Of a stretch of 64,000 nt of DNA, positions 9,376 to 17,446 are shown one piece after another. How positions within the stretch are numbered: position 1 is the stretch's first letter; every line of letters starts with the position of its first letter. The notes under the pieces are model-generated. The model was given only the letters and a program-made list of their open reading frames with translations, did no database searches and was not told where the DNA came from. The position numbers were made by a program, and so were the translations under genes. This DNA is from Phaeospirillum sp. (GTDB lineage: Bacteria; Pseudomonadota; Alphaproteobacteria; Rhodospirillales; Magnetospirillaceae): assembly GCA_030651575.1 (NCBI GenBank), contig JAUSFB010000081.1, forward strand, positions 1 to 64,000, in the 5' to 3' direction.

Positions 9376-9702
9376 TTAAAGCCCGATTTTTGTCTTCAAA
9401 CGCTCCAGCAGAGTGGGCGGAGGCTTTTTCTTCTTGGCGACCGTCGGCTTTTTCGGCGGGGTCGTGCCGGCCTGTGACTTTGGGGCCGGCTTGCAATGGG
9501 GATTGGTGTAGGAGAAGAACACGCGAAAGTCGCCATCGGACGCCACTTTGTAATAGGCGATCTTTTTAATGGTCGGATCGCCCTGGCAACGGCGCCTGGC
9601 GTCGTCCTCGGCGCCCTCGCGGTCGTCGATCTCGCTGGAATAGACCAGTTTCCCCTGTTTAAGCTCCTGGTCATCCTTGCAGATATAGATTTCAGTCGTC
9701 AT
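9376..9702 (-). CDS. Hypothetical protein with Lys/Pro-rich C-terminus
   Basis: MTTEIYICKDDQELKQGKLVYSSEIDDREGAEDDARRRCQ; internal ATG chosen. Confidence 0.55.
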   Translation of the reverse strand: MTTEIYICKDDQELKQGKLVYSSEIDDREGAEDDARRRCQGDPTIKKIAYYKVASDGDFRVFFSYTNPHCKPAPKSQAGTTPPKKPTVAKKKKPPPTLLERLKTKIGL

Positions 9703-9836
9703 CGCGTTGGTCCTGTTGCCGGCGGGATCATACGGCCGAGCGACCTTCCGCCGCAAGGGACGCTGATGTTTGGTTAATACATCCGTGCTATACATTGAGA
9801 GGCTCCGGTATTTGGGAGCGAACATGGTGAGGCGAC

Positions 9837-10127
9837 ATGGCCGACAGCGACGACGCGATCAACGCAGCCCTGGGAATCAGCGGAGACAACCGGGAAGCGG
9901 TCTATGACGTCATGGTCGAGGTCTCGGCCGTGCTGGGCACCGCCAACCTGCCCATCGCCCAGCTGCTGAAGCTGGGCCGTGGCGCCGTGGTCGAGCTTGA
10001 CCGCAGGGTCAATGACCCGGTCGATCTCTACGTCAACCGCAAGCGCGTCTGCCGCGCCGAAGTGGTGGTGGTCGAGGATCACTTGGCGGTCACCATCACC
10101 GAAGTGCTCAAGCGCGCTGCGGATTAA
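9837..10127 (+). CDS. fliN: FliN-like (SpoA domain) flagellar motor switch protein
   Basis: VMVEVSAVLGTANLPIAQLLKLGRGAVVELDRRVNDPVDLYVN typical of FliN. Confidence 0.8.
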   Translation: MADSDDAINAALGISGDNREAVYDVMVEVSAVLGTANLPIAQLLKLGRGAVVELDRRVNDPVDLYVNRKRVCRAEVVVVEDHLAVTITEVLKRAAD

Positions 10128-11263
10128 GGCTTCTCCTCGGTCGCCGGGTGCCGTAGCCACCCCCGCGCCAGTACACCCGCCAGCAGCAGATAGGCCAGCG
10201 ACCACAGCGTCATGGAGGCCGGCATCAGGACTTCCGGCGACACGGAAGCGGTGATGCGCAGATCGGCGGCGATCACCAGCAGCACCGCGATGGGAATCCC
10301 GATCTTGGGCCAGCGATGGCCGCTGCGCTCGCGGATATGGTTGATGCGCAGCATCATGGCGCTGGTGACCAGCCCGATGCCGCCGACCGTGGCGAGGTGC
10401 AGGGCGTCGGTGCCGGGGCCGATCCCCACCTGTTCGGACAGCGACGCCAGGATCAGTCCGGTGGCCATCAGGAAATAACCCACCTGGATCGGCCCCATGG
10501 AGGGATCGGTCAGGGCCAGCATGGGACGCCAGCGCCCCTGGCGCATCAGGGCGGCGATTCCGGCCACCGTCATGGCGAAGGCGCGGGGCCAGGCGGCGAT
10601 GTCGCCGATGGCGTTCAGCGCCATGCCCAGCACCACCGCCCATTCCAGCCAGGGGCGGTTGCGGTCGAACAGCTCACGGCTTTCCTCCTTGCGCACCAGT
10701 CCGGCCATGGCCGCCGGGATGACCCGTCCACCCATCACCAGGATCATCAGCGCCACCATGTCCAGGGCGGTGAGGACGCCGCGCCGCTCGCCGGCCTCGA
10801 CCAATCCCAGCCGGCCGGCCTGATACAGCGTCTCGGCGACGGCGAAGGCGGCGATGGTGGGGGCGAAGACCATGTTGTGGCCCAGCTTGGCGGCTTTGAG
10901 AAAGGGCCAGCCGCCGAACGCGAACAACAGCACCGGATAGGCCAGGGCCATGACGACGCCCGGCGCGCCGCCGATGCCGGCCCAGGCGCCGATCCGCGCC
11001 AGCATCCAGGCCGCCAGGGCCAGCAGTAGCTTTGGCCATGTCACCTTGGTGAACAGGTATCCGCCCAGCACCGCGCCGGCGAACCCCATCAGCATTTCGT
11101 GGGCGTGGCGCGCCACCGGATCGCAGCCGTCGCAGCCGGGCAACAGCCCGCTCCATTCCGCCCACCACAACGGCACCGCCAGCGCCGCATACAGGCTGGC
11201 GGCCAGGAAGAACGGCCGATGCGCCTTGGGAAAACGGCCGCTACGGCGCAGGGGCGCGGTCAC
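10124..11263 (-). CDS. nnrS: NnrS family membrane protein
   Basis: HRPFFLAASLYAALAVPLWW, WHAHEM-like ARHAHEMLMGFAGAVLGGYLFTKV; multi-TM. Confidence 0.8.
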   Translation of the reverse strand: MTAPLRRSGRFPKAHRPFFLAASLYAALAVPLWWAEWSGLLPGCDGCDPVARHAHEMLMGFAGAVLGGYLFTKVTWPKLLLALAAWMLARIGAWAGIGGAPGVVMALAYPVLLFAFGGWPFLKAAKLGHNMVFAPTIAAFAVAETLYQAGRLGLVEAGERRGVLTALDMVALMILVMGGRVIPAAMAGLVRKEESRELFDRNRPWLEWAVVLGMALNAIGDIAAWPRAFAMTVAGIAALMRQGRWRPMLALTDPSMGPIQVGYFLMATGLILASLSEQVGIGPGTDALHLATVGGIGLVTSAMMLRINHIRERSGHRWPKIGIPIAVLLVIAADLRITASVSPEVLMPASMTLWSLAYLLLAGVLARGWLRHPATEEKP

Positions 11264-11267
11264 TGGA

Positions 11268-12500
11268 TCAGCCCCAATCCAGCGGATAGCTTACCATGCC
11301 ATCGGCCAGCTTGGGTTCGAACCAGGTGGATTTGGGGGGCATGACTTTACCGGCTTCGGCCACCAGGACCAGATCGCGCATGGAGGGCGGAAACATGGCG
11401 AAGGCCACCGCCATCTCGTCGGAATCGACCCGCTTTTCCAACTCGCCCAGGCCGCGCCGGCCGCCGACAAAGTCGATGCGTTTGTCCTTGCGCAGATCGA
11501 AGACGCCCAGCACCGGCCCCAGCAGGCGGTCGGACAGCAGGCTGACGTCCAGTTGCTCCACCGGATCGGCCGGGGGCGGGTTGCGCAGGGTCAGTCGGTA
11601 CCATTGGCCTTTCAGATACATCCCGAAGGAGCGCGGCGTCGCCGGTCGTGCCAGACCGTCGATGGCCTCGACCTCGAACTCGGCCTCGATGGCGCGAAGG
11701 AACCGCTCCCGGTCGAGGCCGTTGAGGTCGGAGACCACCCGGTTGTAGTCCAGGATCATCATTTCCTTGATGGGGAAGGTCACCACCAGGAAGGATTCGT
11801 GCGGGGCATCGGGCGACGCCCCGGCCCGGCGGCCGGCGGCCACCCGCGACGCCGCTGCCGAACGATGGTGGCCATCGGCGATGTAAAGGGCGGGCATGGC
11901 GTCGAACGCGGCGACGACGGAGGCGATCATGGCGTCGTCATCCATCACCCACAGGGTATGAATGACCCCGTCGGGGGCGATGACCGTATAGGCCGGGCGT
12001 CCCCGGATCACGGTGGCGATGGCGGCGGCGACATCGGGGTGGTCCTGATGGGCCAGCAACACCGGGCCGGTCTGGGCGTTGCAGGCGTCGATCTGGCGGA
12101 CGCGGTCGTCTTCCTTGTCGGGCCGGGTGAACTCGTGCTTGCGGATGCGGTTGGCGTCATAGGCCGCGACCGAGCCGCCGCCGACGATGCCGGTCTGGGC
12201 GTGCTTGCCCATGCTGAGGCGATAGACGTAAAAGCAGGGCTTGGCGTCACGCACCAGGATGCCGCCGTCGATCAGCGCCTTCAGATTTTCGGCTCCCTTG
12301 GCGTAGACTTCCGGAACATGGACGTCGGTGCCCTCGGGCAGGTCGATCTCGGGCTTGGAGATGTGCAGGAAGGACAGCGGCTTGTTCGCAGCCATGGCCC
12401 GCGCTTCGTCCGAGGACAGCACGTCGTAGGGGGGGGCCGCCACCTCGGCGGCATGGTCGGGGGTGGGGCGCAGACCGGGGAAGGGGCGGAGCAGCGGCAC
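11268..12500 (-). CDS. DUF1015 family protein
   Basis: LLRPFPGLRPTPDHAAEVAAPPYDVLSSDEAR; IADGHHRSAAA; GTG start inferred. Confidence 0.82.
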   Translation of the reverse strand: MPLLRPFPGLRPTPDHAAEVAAPPYDVLSSDEARAMAANKPLSFLHISKPEIDLPEGTDVHVPEVYAKGAENLKALIDGGILVRDAKPCFYVYRLSMGKHAQTGIVGGGSVAAYDANRIRKHEFTRPDKEDDRVRQIDACNAQTGPVLLAHQDHPDVAAAIATVIRGRPAYTVIAPDGVIHTLWVMDDDAMIASVVAAFDAMPALYIADGHHRSAAASRVAAGRRAGASPDAPHESFLVVTFPIKEMMILDYNRVVSDLNGLDRERFLRAIEAEFEVEAIDGLARPATPRSFGMYLKGQWYRLTLRNPPPADPVEQLDVSLLSDRLLGPVLGVFDLRKDKRIDFVGGRRGLGELEKRVDSDEMAVAFAMFPPSMRDLVLVAEAGKVMPPKSTWFEPKLADGMVSYPLDWG

Positions 12501-12632
12501 GGGGAACCTCCGGGGATAGTGACGGATCGACCCTAATTCAGCCCGGCCGCCGCGCCAAGGGCTTCTCGCTTGCCAATCCGTGCTGCGGTGCAGTAAACGA
12601 AAGCGCAATTTCCTCGACCTCAAGGATCTTCC

Positions 12633-13529
12633 ATGGACAACGTGTTGACCCTGATCGCCGGACATGGAGGCCAAGGCCTTGATTCGTCGCTGGTGTTCGA
12701 GGTGCGCGGCGCGCTGCGGGCATTGGGGGCCGAAGTCGGCGTGGCCGACTGGCTGTCGCCCGAGCGGGCTTGCGATCTGGAGTTTTCCGGGCTCGACACC
12801 GCCCAGGCCGACGCCATCGCCACCCGAATCCTGGAAGGCTGGGCGGTGGATGTGGCGGCGCAGCCCACCCTTGGCCGGCGCAAGCGCCTGCTGGTGGCCG
12901 ACATGGATTCCACCATGGTGACCGGCGAGACCCTGGACGAGTTGGCCGACTTCGCCGGCATCAAGGATCATATCTCCGCCATCACGGCGCGGGCCATGAA
13001 TGGCGAGATCGGTTTCGAAGCGGCGCTGCGCGAGCGGGTCGGGCTGTTGAAGGGGCTGTCGGCCGAATGTCTGGGCCAGACCTGGGAGCGGATCGAGTTC
13101 ACGCCGGGGGCCTTCACCCTGGTGCGGACCATGAAGGCGCACGGCGCCGCCTCGGTGCTGGTGTCGGGCGGCTTTGGCTTCTTTACCTCGAAGGTGCGCG
13201 ACGCCTGCGGCTTTGACCGCGATATCGCCAACGAACTGATCGTGGTGGATGGGAGACTGACCGGTCAGGTCGGAGACACCATCATCGGCCGCGAGGCCAA
13301 GCTGGCGACCCTGAACACCGCCGCCGCCGAACTGGGCGTGACGCCGCATCTGGCCGTGGCGGTCGGCGACGGTGCCAACGACCTGGACATGCTGCGCGCC
13401 GCCGGTCTGGGGGTGGCCTTCCACGCCAAGCCGGTAGTGGCGGCCGAGGCCCGCGTGCGGGTCGATCATGGTGATCTGATCGCCCTGCTGTATGCCCAGG
13501 GTTACCGCGACGAGGATATGGTTTCCTGA
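12633..13529 (+). CDS. serB: Phosphoserine phosphatase
   Basis: VADMDSTMVTGETLDELADFAG, SGGFGFF, GDGANDLDML HAD motifs. Confidence 0.92.
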   Translation: MDNVLTLIAGHGGQGLDSSLVFEVRGALRALGAEVGVADWLSPERACDLEFSGLDTAQADAIATRILEGWAVDVAAQPTLGRRKRLLVADMDSTMVTGETLDELADFAGIKDHISAITARAMNGEIGFEAALRERVGLLKGLSAECLGQTWERIEFTPGAFTLVRTMKAHGAASVLVSGGFGFFTSKVRDACGFDRDIANELIVVDGRLTGQVGDTIIGREAKLATLNTAAAELGVTPHLAVAVGDGANDLDMLRAAGLGVAFHAKPVVAAEARVRVDHGDLIALLYAQGYRDEDMVS

Positions 13530-13548
13530 TCCCGGCGCGCCGCAGGTC

Positions 13549-13884
13549 CGGAGTTGCGAACAGAGTTCGCGCTTAGGCAGCTTGAGGGACACAAACAATC
13601 AACGAGCCGTCAGGTTCGGAGTTGCGGCCAAGGGCCGGCGCGCCCCATGGCGCGTAGCCAAGGGCGCGGACGCGCCCGCCCGGCGCTTGAGGGACACAAA
13701 AAATCAACGAGCCGTCAGGCTCGGAGTTGCGGCCAAGGGCCGGCGCGCCCCATGGCGCGTAGCCAAGGGCGCGGATGCGCCCGCCCGGCGCTTGAGGGAC
13801 ACAAAAAATCAACGAGCCGTCAGGCTCGGAGTTGCGGCCAAGGGCCCCAAGGGCGCGGACGCGCCCGCCCGGCGCTTGAGGCCC
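13549..13884. repeat. Tandem array of about 105-bp multi-hairpin intergenic repeat (units 13581-13685, 13686-13790, truncated 13791-13874, degenerate lead copy 13549-13590)
   Basis: Units 1 and 2 nearly identical; unit 3 lacks 21 nt; inverted repeats CGAGCC-GTCA-GGCTCG, CGCGCC-CCAT-GGCGCG, GGGCGC-GGAY-GCGCCC. Confidence 0.92.
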
Positions 13885-13887
13885 CTA

Positions 13888-14466
13888 TTATAAAAGCTTC
13901 ACCAGGAAGAACCCGCCGATCAGGGCGACCACGAAAACGGTGGTGACCAGCTTCAGGCGGGTTTCGACGAAGCTGCGGATGGGCAGGCCGAACTTCCACA
14001 GCAGCGCCGCCACCATGAAGAAGCGCATGCCGCGCGCGATGATCGAAGCGAAGGTGAACTTGGTCAGATCAAAATCGAACGCGCCGGCGGTGATGGTGAC
14101 CAGTTTATAGGGGATGGGCGTCATCCCCTTGATGATGATGAACCACACGCCCCATTCGTCGATGATGGGCTTCAGCGCCTGGAACTTGTCTTGAAGGTGG
14201 AAGGCCCCCAGGATCGCCATGCCGATGCTGTCCATGGCGAAATAGCCGATGGCGTAGCCGAGATAACCGCCGATCACCGAGGAAATGGTGCAGATCAGCG
14301 CGATGCGCCACCACCGGGTCGGGGCGGCGATCACCATGGGGATCAGCATGACGTCGGGCGGAATGGGAAAGAACGAGCTTTCGATGAACGAGATCGCCGC
14401 CAGCCACCAGATCGCGTGCCGGTGTGCCGCCTTGTCCATCATCCAGTCGTAAAGCTGCTTCAGCAT
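13888..14466 (-). CDS. YqaA/DedA-type (VTT domain) membrane protein
   Basis: SFIESSFFPIPPDVMLIPMVIA, GMTPIPYKLVTITAG. Confidence 0.8.
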   Translation of the reverse strand: MLKQLYDWMMDKAAHRHAIWWLAAISFIESSFFPIPPDVMLIPMVIAAPTRWWRIALICTISSVIGGYLGYAIGYFAMDSIGMAILGAFHLQDKFQALKPIIDEWGVWFIIIKGMTPIPYKLVTITAGAFDFDLTKFTFASIIARGMRFFMVAALLWKFGLPIRSFVETRLKLVTTVFVVALIGGFFLVKLL

Positions 14467-14658
14467 GGCGCCCTCTCCGCAAGACTGCGGGGAGGTGTAG
14501 CAGCGGATTACCGCCGAGGCAACGGGATCGCTTCGGGGCGGGGTGGGGATAGTCTTCAGCTACATTTTGGCAGGTTCTGTTTCTTTTTGTGGATTCGGAG
14601 AGCAAACCCCATGTTTAATCCGCCCCGGCAGTCGGTGTATGAATGATGGCTTGGGAAT

Positions 14659-16413
14659 TTGAATAGTTTGGGAGTGATGTTGGACAAGTCGCGCAAGCGT
14701 GAGGCGGTCGCCGCGGGGGCCAAGCAGAGGCAGCCGCAGGAGGCTTATGTTGCCTTCGCCTTCGCCGCCGCCGACTTGCTGATGGAAGCCGATCATTCCG
14801 GCCGCATCATTTTCGCCATCGGCGCGTCCATGTCGCTGGTCGGGCGCCCGGCCCGCCTGCTTGCCACCATGACCCTGCCCGATCTGATCCGCCCCGAGGA
14901 CGTGTCCCGCGCCGTCAATGCGCTGAACCGCATGGCCAGGGGCGAGCGCGTCCGCCATGTGCTGCTGCATGTGGCGATGCCCAATGGTGGCAGCGTGCCG
15001 GTGGCTCTGTCGGGTTATCCCCATCCCGATCATGTGGGTCGCCTGCTGATGGTTCTGACCCATAGCGGCACCATCATGTCGCCTGCGGTCCGGCGCAATG
15101 ACGAGGGCCTGCTGGGGCGCGAGGGGTTCGAGGCCCTGGCCGGCACCCTGATCAAGGAAAGTGCCAAGGAGGCCGATGACAGTTACCGGATGACCCTGGT
15201 GGACATGCCGGAGCTGGCCGAACTGAGGGCCAAGGTCGGGGCGGAAGCCACCGCCGGGTTCATCTCCCGCTTCACCGATTATCTGCGGCAGTGCTCGGTT
15301 GGCGGTGACGCCGCCGCCGATCTGGGCAATTCCAAATACGGCCTGATCCACGGCCCCGAGGTTTCGGGCAACGATATCGAGGCGGCCATCATCGGGCTGG
15401 CCCATTCGGCGGTCGGGGCCGATCTGAAGCCGGAAACCGCCAGTCTGGCCTTTGACTCCAACGGTATTTCGTCGCAGGAGGCGACCAGCGCGCTGGTCTA
15501 CACCTTGAACCGCTTCACGCAGGAGGGCAGCGCCACCATCCAGGAACTGTCCCGGATGGCGACGCCCTCGCTGTCGCTGACCGTCAGCAAGATGCGCGAA
15601 ATCAAGCAGACCATCGGCAGCGGCGATTTTCAGCTGTATTTCCAGCCCATCGTCGATCTGTGGAGCAACGCCGTCCACCATTTCGAGTGTCTGGTCCGGT
15701 TCGGCAGCAGCGGTGCCTCGCCCTATAACACCGTGGTGTTCGCCGAGGATACCGGTCTGGTGGGCGAGTTGGATCTGGCCATCCTGACCCGTGCCATCGC
15801 CTTCATGCGCGATGGCGCCGGTTCCGAGCCTTCGCTGCGATTCGCCGTCAACCTGTCGGGGCGCTCGTTGTCCAGTTCGAGTATGGCGGCCCGGTTGCTG
15901 CGCCTGATCGCCAGCGCCTCGGACCTGCGCGGCCGCCTGCTGTTCGAACTGACCGAGTCCGCCGCCATCTCCGACCTGACCGCGGTCAATGCCGTGATCC
16001 AGGAGATCCGGGGGCGGGGCCATCCGGTGGGAATCGACGATTTCGGCGCGGGGGCGGCGGCCTTCCATTACCTGCGGGCGCTGAAGGTGGATCACGTCAA
16101 GATCGACGGCAGCTATATCCGCGAGGCGTCCACCAATACCGAGAGCCTGCCGTTCCTGCGGGCTATCACCCAGCTGTGCCGCGAGTTGAAGGTCGCCACC
16201 GTCGCCGAGCATATCGAGGACGAGGCCACCGCCAATCTGCTGCGGGTCTATAATGTGCGCTACGGCCAGGGCTATTATTTCGGCAGGCCCATGCAGCCTT
16301 CGGCCAAGCATTCCGGCAATAAGGCGCCCTGGCTGACGCCGGTGACACAGTGGCGCAACGGGCTGTTGTTTTTTGGAAATGGTGCTTCCCCCGCCCCCGT
16401 CGCAGGCGCGTGA
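14659..16413 (+). CDS. EAL-domain protein, probable cyclic-di-GMP phosphodiesterase
   Basis: FQLYFQPIVDL, ECLVRF (EAL variant), NLSGRSL, ELTES, IDDFGAG, KIDGSYI, GQGYYFGRPM. Confidence 0.82.
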   Translation: MNSLGVMLDKSRKREAVAAGAKQRQPQEAYVAFAFAAADLLMEADHSGRIIFAIGASMSLVGRPARLLATMTLPDLIRPEDVSRAVNALNRMARGERVRHVLLHVAMPNGGSVPVALSGYPHPDHVGRLLMVLTHSGTIMSPAVRRNDEGLLGREGFEALAGTLIKESAKEADDSYRMTLVDMPELAELRAKVGAEATAGFISRFTDYLRQCSVGGDAAADLGNSKYGLIHGPEVSGNDIEAAIIGLAHSAVGADLKPETASLAFDSNGISSQEATSALVYTLNRFTQEGSATIQELSRMATPSLSLTVSKMREIKQTIGSGDFQLYFQPIVDLWSNAVHHFECLVRFGSSGASPYNTVVFAEDTGLVGELDLAILTRAIAFMRDGAGSEPSLRFAVNLSGRSLSSSSMAARLLRLIASASDLRGRLLFELTESAAISDLTAVNAVIQEIRGRGHPVGIDDFGAGAAAFHYLRALKVDHVKIDGSYIREASTNTESLPFLRAITQLCRELKVATVAEHIEDEATANLLRVYNVRYGQGYYFGRPMQPSAKHSGNKAPWLTPVTQWRNGLLFFGNGASPAPVAGA

Positions 16414-16444
16414 TCGATCCCCCCTCGGCGGCAGCTATCGGAGC

Positions 16445-16846
16445 ATGGATATAGTGGCCTGGACTCAAGATCTCAGTGTTGGGCACGAGACCCTCGATCA
16501 GCATCATAAGCGGTTGTTCGCGCTGTTGGCGGAGATGGAGCGGGGGAGTGACGATTCCGGTGGATTCGACGCGGTGAGCACGTCCCTGGCCGAATTGACC
16601 GATTACATCGTCTATCACTTCACCGAGGAGGAGGCGATGATGGAGCGGGGAGGGTTCCCCTTTCTGGAGCTTCACCGCCATTCCCACCAGACCATCGCCA
16701 TGCGGGTGGCCGATATGGCAGCCAGCCTCGATGGAGCCAATTTTCAGCGGGTCGCCGCCGAACTCCGGGGATTCCTGTCGGGTTGGCTGATCCACCACAT
16801 TGAAATCGAGGACTTCGAATACCGCCCCTATATTGGCAAGGCCTGA
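16445..16846 (+). CDS. Bacteriohemerythrin
   Basis: W...LSVGHETLDQHHKRLF, HFTEEEAMM, HRHSHQ, WLIHHIEIEDF: canonical ligands present. Confidence 0.88.
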   Translation: MDIVAWTQDLSVGHETLDQHHKRLFALLAEMERGSDDSGGFDAVSTSLAELTDYIVYHFTEEEAMMERGGFPFLELHRHSHQTIAMRVADMAASLDGANFQRVAAELRGFLSGWLIHHIEIEDFEYRPYIGKA

Positions 16847-16955
16847 CGGCATCTCGCAGTTGCGAAGTAATCTTGCTGCTTCAGCTAAGTTGATATCCTC
16901 TTCCTTGGCTGATACGGTGGTTTCCTCATAGTAATGGTAGAGGTTTCCGCCGCCG

Positions 16956-17390
16956 ATGGCTCCGCTCGCTCAGGGTCTTGAAACTGGTGTGCCGGCCATC
17001 GACGAGGCTAATGACGGCCTGCGCTTTCTTCTTCAGCACGTCTTCGAGCCGGGGGTCGAGTGTCGGCGTGGGCCGAACGGCAAGGGAGTGTGCGACCGCC
17101 TGCGCTGTGTGCGGATCGAGGCGATCATGCGTTATGTGGGGCGCAACTTCGCCAGTCAGGAGCGGGTGATGACCGACTCCTCCTATCCCGAGGCGGGACC
17201 GCATGGCGAGGATCACGCCTCGCTGCTGAACCGGCTGGCCATCATGCGGCAGGCTCAGGTCTGCGCCGACCGGGACAGCGGCAAGGTGCATGATTTCATC
17301 GCCCGGTGGATGACCGATCACTCCAGGCGCTGCGACGCCCCGTTCGGCCGTTGGGCGGTGACTCGCCGCGTCCTGGGGCCACGGGTGTAG
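16956..17390 (+). CDS. Divergent hemerythrin-like protein
   Basis: GVPAIDEANDGL, NFASQERVM, HGEDHASLL, WMTDHSRRCDAPFG align with the preceding hemerythrin but several ligands are substituted. Confidence 0.65.
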   Translation: MAPLAQGLETGVPAIDEANDGLRFLLQHVFEPGVECRRGPNGKGVCDRLRCVRIEAIMRYVGRNFASQERVMTDSSYPEAGPHGEDHASLLNRLAIMRQAQVCADRDSGKVHDFIARWMTDHSRRCDAPFGRWAVTRRVLGPRV

Positions 17391-17446
17391 CGTCTCGACT
17401 GGGCAAGCGATTGTATCGCGCTGTCTTGGTCGCTACTGTGCGGACC

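Noticed and set aside
13549-13884. CRISPR array interpretation of the tandem repeat
   Set aside because: Units are near-identical throughout with no unique spacers and no cas genes nearby.
13492-13946. Repetitive plus- and minus-strand ORFs (RVAKGADAPARRLRDTKNQRAVRLG...; FCVPQAPGGRIRALGYAPWG...)
   Set aside because: Created by the 105-bp non-coding tandem repeat, which is a multiple of 3; several frames stay open and no frame looks protein-like.
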